Shown here: positions 30,864 to 40,277 of the stretch, in pieces
Layout: the number at the start of each line of letters is the position of its first letter
Position numbering within the stretch: the first letter of the stretch is position 1
Source: Naegleria lovaniensis
Lineage: Eukaryota; Heterolobosea; Eutetramitea; Acrasida; Naegleriidae
Direction: 5' to 3'
Assembly (NCBI RefSeq): GCF_003324165.1
Contig: NW_025407857.1
Location: forward strand, 1 to 64,000
Length of the DNA stretch: 64,000 bases
Notes under the pieces: model-generated
What the model saw: only the letters and a program-made list of their open reading frames with translations
Database searches by the model: none
Told to the model about the DNA's origin: nothing
Made by a program: the position numbers and the translations under genes

Positions 30864-32428
30864 ATGTCTTTTTATCATAATAATGATGGTTCAGTAGTGC
30901 CAATACTGAGTACGAACGGGTCGGAAGATGCCTTGCGGAAGAGAAGGAACAATTCGTTGAAACCCTTCATTCAACAACAACAACAACAAATATTCATACC
31001 GGACATGATTCCCCAACGCTCTATGGTTGCTACTGCTTCTTCTCATAATTTAAGAAAAAGCACTCATTCCGATGTTTCAATGAAACCAACAGGAACAACA
31101 ACATCCTTACAAATTTGGTCTCATCATGTTGAGAGAATTAAATTATTATTAAGACATTTATTTCCGAATTTGATGAATAGGGAGTCTACACGGATGAGCG
31201 AAAACGGTTTTGAATCCACGAAGAAGATTGAAACAGAAGATTATTATTGCAGTAGTAACGTGAAAGCCTTTCCTTCTTGTTGTTGTTGTACTTATTTACT
31301 TCTCGTTGGAAATACCGGAGATATGAGTGCGTGCTCGGATTTATCGATTTGTAATGCCATTAAGGATTACTCTCATAATTTTGAAAAGTATTCAAGATGT
31401 ATTATTAATGTACATAATGATTTGTTTCACTTTTTATATTTTGTAAAAAACGTAGAGAAGATGTATGGAGACAAACTTGATGTGATGGATCTCACGTATA
31501 ATATGATTTGTAATTATGAATATCAAAAGACGAAAGAATTAATGAAATTTTTCAATGGAAAGAATTATGAAAGAAGTTTGAAATGCATGAAAGAGCATTC
31601 TGTGCTTTCATTGAATATCATTTACTGGAGTGGACATGGTGAGAATAACCTAGGACTTTCTTTTCCATCTTTTCAGTATATGAGCTTTGAAGAATTTTTA
31701 TCAATATTCGCAAATCAGAACTCTGAGAGTATTTCAATTCCACATTTGTTTGTGATGGAATGTTGTTTTTCGAACGAAAAAGAAATTTTTAATTTTGTTC
31801 AGAAGACCAGACATCACAACAAGCCATTTCCATACTTGTTTCTGTGTAGCTCAATAGAAAAATCTGGAGGATGGATTTGTGATGGAGTGGATAGTAATGG
31901 TATCATGACAAATTTTCTGACGGATCCTGTTTCTTCGTTTTTTAAGGGTATGTGACTGTATTAGATTTTCTGAATGTCATTTCTCATCAATATTCTATTC
32001 CATTATTCATATGACGTTTTCTAAAATTTTCTTGACCAATATTAGTGAAATACAAGATATTCTTCGATTTGGGAAACAACTCTTCGGAATATTTTCCATA
32101 TTTCAATGCCAAGGTGAAGCGAAAATTTTACTCCATTATTGATACTTGCCTCAGTGAAGTATTTCCATTGGTATATCCTGTCGAATTTGTTAATTTTATT
32201 GGAGCTCATCTTTCATTTCTACATTCGAGCATGATTCGATTATTGTTCAAACACTTTATTTTACTGCATTATTATGTGGACAAATTGTATCAAAGACAAA
32301 CTCCATTCTCATATCCACCTATTTCAACACATGTCTTACGAGATTTAAAAGTTGTAACCTTATTTTCTCAAATGGAAGACAATATTGATTCTCTTTTAAT
32401 TGATACTTTCAGAAACACTCAAATATAG
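30864..32428 (+). CDS. Divergent caspase-like (clan CD) protein
   Basis: Two exons, 30864..31947 and 32046..32428, with a 98-nt intron (GTATGT...TTAG); product 488 residues. After a disordered Gln/Ser-rich head, residues 140-350 follow the caspase/metacaspase fold order: a strand YLLLVGN, then NIIYWSGHGE with candidate catalytic His258, then LFVMECCFSNE with candidate Cys301 (Cys300 adjacent), where metacaspases carry a D-x-C-H-S-G block. The HG and CC spacing (43 residues) is typical of clan CD. Glu299 replaces the usual Asp, and the rest is very divergent. Proteolytic activity is plausible but unproven; it could be a pseudo-enzyme. The second exon has no recognised domain. Confidence 0.65.
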
Positions 32429-32518
32429 AACGAAAGATTTTTCACGTTGAAATTAAGTATCATGTGCTCAAAGAAATAATTTAACAATATTTTAGACTCA
32501 TCAACCCTCATTCATTGT

Positions 32519-34498
32519 TCAATTTGAAGATTTATTGGGCAGAAAGAGAGGGATTTGATCGAGTATATACCGAAGAGCTTCTGAATCTTTCTTTTTCAAA
32601 ATACCAGGTACTTGCTTAATATCACCCTCCATAATCATTTGCCAAACCCTCCTGAATTGTTGCAAAATTTGGTCTTGTTTAACCTTCTGAGTGCCGCATT
32701 CTTTTACGAATTGTGAAGGATACCACGACTTGTGACTGTTCACCAAGGGTCGAATGAGAGCACAATTCCCAACTCGAAAATCATTACTCAGACAATGAGG
32801 AACAATGTGATCCCTCGCCAGCTTGGTTAATTGTTTCAATGAATCATCCCAAACATAAGAACTTTCACTTCGAATCAGAATGGCCAATGACCCACAATTC
32901 GTAATTCTCATGAAGCAGTTCAAGAGTGGAAAGCCACAAAAGTCCAATGGTTGTAATCGTAAAAAAGCTTCTTGCACGGCAATATTCTCAAAATCATTCT
33001 CGGCTCGCTCCTTGGGGCCATAAGTTTTTGCCATATTTTGACAATAACATGTCAGTACTTGCTTCAGCACCTTCTCTGAGTTATTTGCGAATTCCAACGC
33101 AAATACATCTTGCTCGACTTCCATATTTTGGCTCGACAATTGTTCTGCCTTTTTGAGAAGTTCATCAAATTTTTCGCTGTTCTTTGTTTTCAAGAGTGAC
33201 TTGTAAATCGTATGGTCTTTCATGTCCCTATGTTTGTACATGACGAATAGTAAGCGAAAGACCTTGGGATGGCGTTCCTTCAGCTTGGAAACATTTTCTT
33301 TCACATGTAAATTTTCCACTGGTTTTAACAAGGTCCAGAACACCCCGTGATTGATCATTTCATCTCTTGCTTGCTCTTCTTGTTCCTTATATGAAAGGTC
33401 ACTTCGATTAATCGAGATCACCTTTTGCAAGAATTCAGAAATCACTCGAATTCTCTCTCCCTGGGATCCATCTTTCAATGCTATCGTGATACCAAAAAAT
33501 CGACACATTTCGTGTAAATAACCCTTATCCATTTCTTTCAGAAAACTTTTAAGAGACAGTTCGCCAGAAAGTACCTGTTCCATCCAAACATGAGGTTGAA
33601 CAGAAGGGTTAAAGCGCTCCCAAAATCGATCATAGCCATCAATGGATTTTAAGTGTGTTACATATGGATGTTGCTTCTTGGTATCATCGTTGCGCTCAGC
33701 CTTCTCTGAAAACTGGGAAGCAATTATTTTGTTCAATCCCTCGACAATACGGGCTCTCAAAGATCCCCTCTTCTCCATTTCAAACGCAATCATTTCGTAC
33801 CAAGCATGTATAGTTTCTTCAATTGTGATAATATCATCAAAATAAGACCACTGGGAAGCTTTGTCACATTCTGAGCTTGTTGTAGGTGTTGTCATCAAAA
33901 ATTGAAAGTCCTTCTTGGTAGCAATGCAAAAACTGGATCTAGACAAAATCCAAAACAAGGCTAATTTCTTGAACGTTGCAACCAAAGTTAATGGATGGTC
34001 AGAAAGAACAAGCTTCTCGGAGAGTTTAGCGGTTGGCTCAGTAATGCTTGTAAGAACAAGTTGTTGTTTGACTTCTTCACTAAGATGATGCAGCATGGTT
34101 ATTGCTTCAAAAGGTAACACGTCGTTACAATACAGTTTTTTCAATTGAGTATCAATATCAAGCGCACGAACAAGTTCTTGCGAGCTTTGAACCAGCTTCT
34201 CTTGTTTGTTTTTCCGATTGAATTTTGCTCCATGTTGTTCCACAACTATTTCCGAAATGTAGCTCTTGGTATGTACAGAAACATCGACGTCGGAGCTTAA
34301 AACCTTCTTTCGCGAGTACCTTCGGCAACAACAACAGCCAGTGCCTGCCGAAGAACGAATGAATGTGTTGTTCCCCCGAGAAGCAGTGCACTCATTTTTA
34401 AGGAACGTTGAGAAGAGGTTGTTGGTGCAATTTAATGAATTTTTAGTGCTGCTGTTCATGATGGAAGCACTCCATGAGGATAAAAGTTTCCTTCTCAT
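32519..34498 (-). CDS. Probable mitochondrial orphan protein
   Basis: A 659-residue single-exon protein. The first roughly 65 residues are Ser/Arg/Asn-rich with almost no acids (MRRKLLSSWSASIMNSS), the usual look of a mitochondrial presequence; an internal ATG lies at 34459. A Cys4 run (GCCCCRR) at about residue 54 is probably in the cleaved part. The body is helical and highly charged with no recognised motif. A segment near residues 325-365 (LHEMCRFFGITIALKDGSQG...) has a SAP-like shape. Function unknown. It ends 91 nt from the convergent caspase-like gene. Confidence 0.65.
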   Translation of the reverse strand: MRRKLLSSWSASIMNSSTKNSLNCTNNLFSTFLKNECTASRGNNTFIRSSAGTGCCCCRRYSRKKVLSSDVDVSVHTKSYISEIVVEQHGAKFNRKNKQEKLVQSSQELVRALDIDTQLKKLYCNDVLPFEAITMLHHLSEEVKQQLVLTSITEPTAKLSEKLVLSDHPLTLVATFKKLALFWILSRSSFCIATKKDFQFLMTTPTTSSECDKASQWSYFDDIITIEETIHAWYEMIAFEMEKRGSLRARIVEGLNKIIASQFSEKAERNDDTKKQHPYVTHLKSIDGYDRFWERFNPSVQPHVWMEQVLSGELSLKSFLKEMDKGYLHEMCRFFGITIALKDGSQGERIRVISEFLQKVISINRSDLSYKEQEEQARDEMINHGVFWTLLKPVENLHVKENVSKLKERHPKVFRLLFVMYKHRDMKDHTIYKSLLKTKNSEKFDELLKKAEQLSSQNMEVEQDVFALEFANNSEKVLKQVLTCYCQNMAKTYGPKERAENDFENIAVQEAFLRLQPLDFCGFPLLNCFMRITNCGSLAILIRSESSYVWDDSLKQLTKLARDHIVPHCLSNDFRVGNCALIRPLVNSHKSWYPSQFVKECGTQKVKQDQILQQFRRVWQMIMEGDIKQVPGILKKKDSEALRYILDQIPLFLPNKSSN

Positions 34499-34914
34499 TT
34501 CGAGATGAGGTTATATATGAGAGAGAGAATGAAAGGAATGAAAGCCTTACTTCTTTTCCAATGTGAATTAAGGTGAGATGGTCATCATGTAAGGAATGAT
34601 GAATTGTCTCACTCCCATCATCATCAAGGCACATGGTTGATGGGATGGCTTCGTGATGGGATCTCCATTTTTGGACGTGAAACCAACAACCATCAATTGG
34701 GAATGGAACTCTGAAAACCTTTCGTTTTTTGGAAATTACCTTATCTGTCGTGGATAAAGGCAAAGATACAGCTTGGAAACAACAATGAAAATGCTTATGT
34801 AAGTATGGATGGAATGAAACCCATTAAGATTGTTAACACCCTATTGTGAGACCTCAGTTTCGAAGAATTATTTGATATTAATAATTTATTAAAGCGTAGT
34901 GAACTCGTGTCCAA
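34499..34914. other. Intergenic with a possible unassigned exon
   Basis: On the minus strand, 34763..34551 is open and protein-like (contains FPIDGCWFHVQKW and DDDGSETIHHSLHDDH) and ends at a GTAAGG donor, but it has no ATG and I could not join it in frame to the downstream mitochondrial-type gene. It may be an exon of an unrecognised gene, or chance. Confidence 0.3.
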
Positions 34915-35694
34915 TTAGTTCAACTTGTGAACATTTTCATGATCCTTCATGGCATCAAGAGCAGAAAAATCATTCTTTTCCATGCAAGGCAACAAAGTTT
35001 CCCACCACTTGAACAAGAATCGTCTACAAATCAATTTAAACCATGGAGTAATTTCAATTTCTTTCTTTTGTTCGTTCAAAACGTCCAACATGTGCAACAA
35101 TTCATCAGCATTGACATATTTCACAGCACGAACTTCATTCAAATTCATGGATTTCAAATGTTCTTCAAATTGAGCGTCCTCCTTTTCAGTCAACACATAA
35201 AACAAGCAATAGTCAACTTCATGCTCTCCCCATTGTGAGTCTTGGGGATTTCCACTTGGTGCCTTATACAAAATTCGTGTCAAATAAATAAAACGATCTG
35301 GGTCAATGCTGGATTGTGGAATTCCAAGTTCGTGTTCTAATTTTCTACGAGCAGCAGTACGAACTCCAGATTGATTCTTTCCCTCACGTTCCGAATCAAG
35401 ATTATAAAGAGGATGAGAACAACAAGTGTTCGTCCAATAGTCTGGGAAAGTAATCTTTTCCGAAGCACGTTGTTGAAGTAATAATTGTCCCTTGGAATTA
35501 AACAAAAACACAGAGAAGGCTCTATGAAGATAAGGAACATTATCATCTCCGACTTTTGAATCAATATTAGCCCAAACATGGCATTGCTTCTTTGAAGCTC
35601 TTCCCTTCTCTTGGTCTTGTTCCGTAACTAGGATACAGTCCTCGGACTCCATAAAAACTAATTGTTGTTGGTCGAGCGATGAAGTGGTGGCCAT
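34915..35694 (-). CDS. IDI1: Isopentenyl-diphosphate delta-isomerase (type I)
   Basis: A 259-residue single-exon Nudix-fold enzyme converting isopentenyl diphosphate to dimethylallyl diphosphate, the entry to sterol, dolichol and prenyl-anchor synthesis. The catalytic Cys is in TNTCCSHPL and the catalytic Glu in WGEHEVDYCLFY. The conserved LHRAFSVFLFNSKGQLLLQQR strand and the Nudix-like AARRKLEHELGI helix are complete. Length fits eukaryotic IDI1. No clear organelle signal at either end; ATG at 35694, with a second in-frame ATG 14 codons on. Confidence 0.96.
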   Translation of the reverse strand: MATTSSLDQQQLVFMESEDCILVTEQDQEKGRASKKQCHVWANIDSKVGDDNVPYLHRAFSVFLFNSKGQLLLQQRASEKITFPDYWTNTCCSHPLYNLDSEREGKNQSGVRTAARRKLEHELGIPQSSIDPDRFIYLTRILYKAPSGNPQDSQWGEHEVDYCLFYVLTEKEDAQFEEHLKSMNLNEVRAVKYVNADELLHMLDVLNEQKKEIEITPWFKLICRRFLFKWWETLLPCMEKNDFSALDAMKDHENVHKLN

Positions 35695-36017
35695 TCTGTG
35701 TTTTTTGAAGAAAATATTTGGTTCGTGGATATCAAAAACGATGAAGGAAAAGAGAAACCAATGAATTGAATTTCAGAATTTTTTTTTCAGTTCATCACCA
35801 ACCTACCTCGGAGTGCGAGTGTGAAAGAGTTGCTGACGAGAAGAAGAGTGCAATGTCTGGTGCAACAAGGATCCATTCCTTTTCCAAGAATGAGATGAAG
35901 AGAGTTTTTTGAAACCTTTCAAACCAATGTGGTTCCGAAATGCCAACCATTCAAACGCAGTTGATGATGACGGAAACAATTTCATCATCATGAAAATTTT
36001 TGTTGAATGGAAAAAAA
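35695..36017. other. Divergent promoter region
   Basis: Upstream DNA shared by IDI1 (minus) and RPAC1 (plus). Contains a poly-T tract near 35779 and the A-tract just before the RPAC1 start. No separate gene supported. Confidence 0.5.
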
Positions 36018-37403
36018 ATGACCTCGAAAGCAACCTCTGCTACCAAATCTCTCCCTCCGCAAGTGGAGGACATGAGGACGAGAGTTCGGGTTGGAAAATA
36101 CGCTCCAACACAGACCACAACATTTGCCTATCACTCTAGTTTTGCAAATTTAAATTATGATAATAGTTTTTCTCTTGAGGATTTTCAGAACAATTTGCAA
36201 ATTAATGTTTTGAGAAGGGATGAAAATGATTTGGTTTTTGAAATGATTGGTATTGATGCTCCTGTTGCAAATGCTTTCCGTAGAATTATGCTTTCTGAAG
36301 TTCCTTCAATGGCTATTGAAAAGGTTGTATATATAACAAATACCTCAATTATTCAAGATGAAGTCTTAGCTCATAGAATTGGTCTTGTTCCGATCCGAGC
36401 AGAACCAGACTTTTTCTACTTTGCAAGGGATATTAACCAAAACGAAGATATTAGTGCATTTGCTCCTCCTCAAGAACCAAAACACAACAACAGTAACCAT
36501 CATTCAAATGATGACGACGATGATGAAGACATCCAACCACCTATTCCAACTATGGCCACCTATGCTCCTTCCCTTGCCAACAAATCAACTCCTTTTTGGC
36601 AACCTCCTGAAGAATTATTGGATAACGAGTATATTTTATTTGAACTGAATGTCACCTGTGAAAAGACACTCGTTCCAAATCCACACAACAACAATAAGCT
36701 CGAATACAAACATTCAAAAGTATATTCTGGAGATTTAAAGTGGATCCCAATAGGAAATCAATCTGAAAATTTCAATGGAGAAAATGCTATTAGGCCTGTT
36801 TTTGATGATATTTTACTGGCCAAGTTAAATCCAGGACAATCCATTCATGTTCAATGTTATTGTGTAAAAGGTATTGGAAGAAGCCATGCCAAATGGCAGC
36901 CAGTTGCAACTGCTTCATATCGTCTCTTACCAGAAATTACCTTCAAAGGAGAACCAATTACGGATATTGAGCAAGCCAAAGAACTGATTCAAAAGTGTCC
37001 AATGAATGTTTTTGACATTGAGGAAAATCCTCAAACCGAGTTTGATTCAAAAGTTAGAGTTGCACGTCCATTGAACTGCACCATGTGTAGAGAATGTATT
37101 CGTGAAGACGACTGGGACAAGAGAATTCAATTATCTAAGGTGAAGGATCATTTCATTTTCTCGATTGAAAGCGTTGGGTCCATTCCAGGAGGACCTGCAG
37201 AGATTTTCAGACGAGCTCTAAAGATTTTCTGGCAAAAGTGTGAAGCTCACTTACTCAACATTCGACAAAATCCAATTGGCTCACGTCAACAAACTTCTTC
37301 ATCCACATCAATGCAAGACGAAGACAATGATGTAGAAATGTCAGAACAACAATCAAAGAAGAAGAATAAGAAGGACAAGAAAAAGAAGAAGGTGTTGCAA
37401 TAA
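36018..37403 (+). CDS. POLR1C: RNA polymerase I/III subunit RPAC1 (AC40)
   Basis: A 461-residue protein from the ATG at 36018 (eight-A context, MTSKATS); an upstream in-frame ATG at 36000 adds six residues. The alpha-like dimerisation domain is clear: FEMIGIDAPVANAFRRIMLSEVPSMAIEKV and HRIGLVPIRA. An Asn/Asp-rich insert sits at about residues 160-185. A cysteine set (KCPMNVFDIE, then CTMCREC) matches the predicted iron-sulfur-type insert kept in plant and archaeal homologues. VKDHFIFSIESVGSIP precedes the final helix. The Lys-rich tail is lineage-specific. It forms the assembly platform of Pol I and Pol III with AC19. Confidence 0.95.
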   Translation: MTSKATSATKSLPPQVEDMRTRVRVGKYAPTQTTTFAYHSSFANLNYDNSFSLEDFQNNLQINVLRRDENDLVFEMIGIDAPVANAFRRIMLSEVPSMAIEKVVYITNTSIIQDEVLAHRIGLVPIRAEPDFFYFARDINQNEDISAFAPPQEPKHNNSNHHSNDDDDDEDIQPPIPTMATYAPSLANKSTPFWQPPEELLDNEYILFELNVTCEKTLVPNPHNNNKLEYKHSKVYSGDLKWIPIGNQSENFNGENAIRPVFDDILLAKLNPGQSIHVQCYCVKGIGRSHAKWQPVATASYRLLPEITFKGEPITDIEQAKELIQKCPMNVFDIEENPQTEFDSKVRVARPLNCTMCRECIREDDWDKRIQLSKVKDHFIFSIESVGSIPGGPAEIFRRALKIFWQKCEAHLLNIRQNPIGSRQQTSSSTSMQDEDNDVEMSEQQSKKKNKKDKKKKKVLQ

Positions 37404-37934
37404 TTGAGTGAACATTTTCCAATAATAAATGAGCAAGTATAACAAACAGGTGTTGTGTATGATGATCCGTTGCAGAATGGAACAAGAGCCGAAAACATCG
37501 TTTCCCAACTGACGATAGTATTGTAAAAACTACTCTTGGGTGGTTCAATGAGCTGAGTGTAGTTCAGGAGTATCTCTCTCAACAGAGAAAAACAACATAT
37601 TGTTGGTGAAAGAGCGAAAAGGATGTGTTTTTATGAAAAAGGATGGCAATGATGGTACAACATGAAGACGCGAGAGAGAGCACCAAAAGAAAGAGAGAAT
37701 TTCTGATTTGAGCATATGGACTCCAAAACATTCTAAAAATTGAATGAACACTGCTGAGGAATCTTCCACTCTCTCTCCAACTTGGCACGCACTCTCTCGT
37801 TCTCACAAACATTTTAACATCAACACTGTGATGTTCCAAAATAAATATATAAAAATATTATTGTTATTGTTGTGTGCGTAGATGTAAATTCTACATTTGA
37901 AAAATAATAATAATAATAATAACAATAACAACAA
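37404..37934. other. Convergent 3' region
   Basis: 3' flanks of RPAC1 (plus) and the G-gamma gene (minus). Several overlapping minus-strand frames of 74-98 codons exist but have erratic composition and most lack ATG; I do not support a gene. Confidence 0.45.
37904..37922. repeat. TAA trinucleotide microsatellite
   Basis: A short AAT/TAA run continuing into AAC-rich sequence, lying immediately 3' of the G-gamma stop codon, probably in its 3' UTR. Confidence 0.8.
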
Positions 37935-38162
37935 TTACATGATGGTACAACATCCTCCATCCTTTGGTGGATTCCAATATGGATTTGTAGGGTCACCCAT
38001 CACGAGCATATCCTTCGACTTGTGATCATTGCAATAATCAATCAGAGTTCGACATGCTTCAGAAATTGGGATGGCCTTTCGACAACTTTCTAAACTTTCT
38101 TTTAAACGTTGATTTTCAGCCAATAATTGTTGTAACACAAAGTCGTTCATACGGTTTGCCAT
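37935..38162 (-). CDS. Heterotrimeric G-protein gamma subunit
   Basis: A 75-residue protein with the whole G-gamma plan: an N-terminal helix able to coil with G-beta (about residues 8-30), the conserved SEACRTLIDYCNDHKSKDML helix/turn, the NPYW block (NPF/NPW in animals), and a C-terminal CaaX box CTIM preceded by another Cys. Met in the last position normally specifies farnesylation, and the preceding Cys is a possible palmitoylation site, as in fungal gamma subunits. It would anchor a beta-gamma dimer to the plasma membrane. Single exon. A TGACAG triplet cluster lies about 150-175 nt upstream of the start. Confidence 0.88.
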   Translation of the reverse strand: MANRMNDFVLQQLLAENQRLKESLESCRKAIPISEACRTLIDYCNDHKSKDMLVMGDPTNPYWNPPKDGGCCTIM

Positions 38163-39123
38163 TTTGAGTTATTGTTGTGTTGATGATGAGGAATAGAGAT
38201 GGAATTTAGTGATGATGAAGATGATGAATAACGAATTTCTGCTGCAGTGGTGGTAGAGATATGAGAAAAATTGGACAGCAGCAGGTTGTCGAAACGGTTT
38301 TTTTTTGCTGGATGACAGAATGACAGGACCTTGACAGGTGTTGTTTTAAATGGCTTCATGGGCAAGTGTGAACTCCAGTTGCCAATTCTCTAAGGGAATG
38401 CAGTTCCAAAAAATTCTTCTTCATTTTGCTCTAGTAGAGGGTTTCATGAAAAGAATTTCTCCAATGAAGAGTCCCAAAGCCTTTGAAGCTTCTAACAGAT
38501 CGACTTGAAAAAGATTTCAACAAGCTTGTTGTAGCTGTTTGTTATCCAAGTACCAAAAAGAGCTAAACATTTTCATTCTGGTACTTGAAAAATCCACAAG
38601 GTGAATTTTGCTACAAATTGATCGTGGCAGTATTGTTCGCGAGTTGCTGAAGAACACTTTTTCATGAGATTATGATGAATCTGTAGTTGAGTAGAAAACA
38701 CCCACACTACAGCTCTGGTGTTGTAATAATATATGTAGGCCAACGCTCTCTCTCTCTCCAACGGAACAAGAGTCCTCTCATTCATCCTCATGATCCATCC
38801 CATGACCACACCATTCTCGGGATTTTCTTTCGACTTCAAAAGGAAAATAATTCGGAAACCACTCGTTTCAAGTTTTTTGGCAAACGTTTGAAAATTCCTC
38901 CGTTCAATCAATGTAGTAGCAAGCTAAGGGCTCCACACACGACTCTATCTGTGGATTGGCTATCCTTTGGCACTCTCGTGTTTGAATGATCAAGAGTTGA
39001 GAGAGATTAATTTGGTCTTGTTTTCGGTTGGGGCTTTAAAAAGCATTCACAAAGAACCGAAGCAAAAATATTCAAAAAAATTCCTTTCATCAACACGACT
39101 TCTTCTTCTTCCTATACAACACA
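38163..39123. other. Long divergent intergenic region
   Basis: Between the G-gamma (minus) and MDH (plus) starts. Contains three TGACAG words (38313-38337), a CT microsatellite (38745-38759) and a minus-strand open frame at 38573-38911 that I do not support as a gene. No RNA gene recognised. Confidence 0.45.
38313..38337. promoter_or_regulatory. Triple TGACAG cluster upstream of G-gamma
   Basis: TGACAG occurs at 38313-38318, 38321-38326 and 38332-38337. The same core is found upstream of the 7TM-RGS gene and in both arms of the inverted repeat beside the G-alpha-like gene. Known TALE homeodomain core; function here is inferred. Confidence 0.3.
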
Positions 39124-40116
39124 ATGACCAAGCCAACATTGAAGGTTTTGATTACTGGTGCTGCTGGACAAATCGGATACAGCTTGATTGGTATGGTTGC
39201 CAGTGGATTAATGCTCGGTTTTGATCAACCCATTGTTCTTCACTTGCTTGAAGTACCACAAGTTTTGGATGCTTTGAAGGGAGTTTGTATGGAACTTACC
39301 GATTCAGCTTATCCATTGCTTCAAAAGGTAGTTGCTACTAGTGATTATCAAGAAGCTTTCAGTGATATTGATGTTTGTATCATGGTTGGTGCCATGCCAA
39401 GAAGAGAAGGTATGGAAAGAAAGGATTTGTTGGAGAAGAACGCTGCTATTTTCAAGGGACAAGGTGAAGCTTTGGAAAAGTGGGCCAAGAAGACCGTCAA
39501 GGTCCTTGTTGTCGGTAATCCAGCCAATACCAATTGTCTCATTGCCAAGACTTATGCACCTTCAATTCCTGCTGAAAACTTCTCTGCTCTCACTCGTTTG
39601 GATCATAACAGAGCAAAGGCACAAATTGCTGATCGTCTCGGCATCAATGTTGCTGATGTTCATAATGTCATTATTTGGGGAAATCACTCATCAACTCAAT
39701 TCCCTGATGTTGCTCATGGTTATGTCACAATTAATGGACAGAAAAAGTCAATTTATGAAGCCATCAATGATGATGCTTGGTTGAAGGGAGATTTCATTTC
39801 TACTGTTCAAAAGAGAGGTGCTGCAGTCATTGCTGCAAGAAAGCTTTCTTCTGCTACATCTGCTGCTAAGGCAATCACTGATCATATGCATAATTGGATT
39901 TTGGGTACACCTGAGGGTGAATGGGTCAGTATGGCCATTCCATCTGATGGTTCTTATGGTATTCCAGAAGGTGTTATTTACTCATTCCCAGTTACTTGCA
40001 AGAATGGAACAGTCTCCATTGTTCAAGGTTTGAAGATTGACGATTTTGCCAGAGAAAAGCTCACAATTACTGACAAGGAGTTGAGAGAAGAGAAGACTAT
40101 GGCTTTGTCAATTTAA
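39124..40116 (+). CDS. MDH1: Malate dehydrogenase, cytosolic type
   Basis: A 330-residue single-exon enzyme. The NAD-binding GAAGQIGY motif is at residues 13-20, the substrate-binding [14 protein letters not shown] loop near 95-108, NPANTNC follows, and the catalytic His is in [14 protein letters not shown]. No presequence is present and the cytosolic/animal-plant MDH1-type signature is clear, so a cytosolic role interconverting malate and oxaloacetate is expected. Codon use looks like that of a highly expressed gene. It is followed by a short CCCG...CGGG hairpin (40186-40199) in the 3' flank. Confidence 0.96.
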   Translation: MTKPTLKVLITGAAGQIGYSLIGMVASGLMLGFDQPIVLHLLEVPQVLDALKGVCMELTDSAYPLLQKVVATSDYQEAFSDIDVCIMVGAMPRREGMERKDLLEKNAAIFKGQGEALEKWAKKTVKVLVVGNPANTNCLIAKTYAPSIPAENFSALTRLDHNRAKAQIADRLGINVADVHNVIIWGNHSSTQFPDVAHGYVTINGQKKSIYEAINDDAWLKGDFISTVQKRGAAVIAARKLSSATSAAKAITDHMHNWILGTPEGEWVSMAIPSDGSYGIPEGVIYSFPVTCKNGTVSIVQGLKIDDFAREKLTITDKELREEKTMALSI

Positions 40117-40277
40117 ATTTATTTGTAGAAGATTAATTCAATATATATTTATAATTGTGACATGATTTAAATCTTGGTTGTCGATCCCGCCTCAACGGGT
40201 TAGTAATTAGAATAATATTAATGTTGATGATCTCTTGCATGAATTACCCGTTGCTTTGAACGCTCATCATCAAAAAA

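Noticed and set aside
34443-34763. In-frame upstream exon for the mitochondrial-type orphan
   Set aside because: The phase from the GTAAGG donor does not join to the 34498 frame, and the downstream N-terminus already looks like a presequence.
37255-37839. Several overlapping minus-strand frames 3' of RPAC1
   Set aside because: Mutually overlapping in different frames, partly antisense to RPAC1, hydrophobic and Cys/Phe-rich from reverse-complemented AT-rich DNA.
38573-38911. 112-codon minus-strand frame between G-gamma and MDH
   Set aside because: Composition erratic, no domain, and it runs through a CT microsatellite in a divergent promoter region.
40186-40199. CCCG...CGGG hairpin after MDH as a tRNA arm or terminator
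   Set aside because: Only a 4-bp stem, with no tRNA D/anticodon arms or T-loop context, and rho-independent terminators do not apply to nuclear genes.
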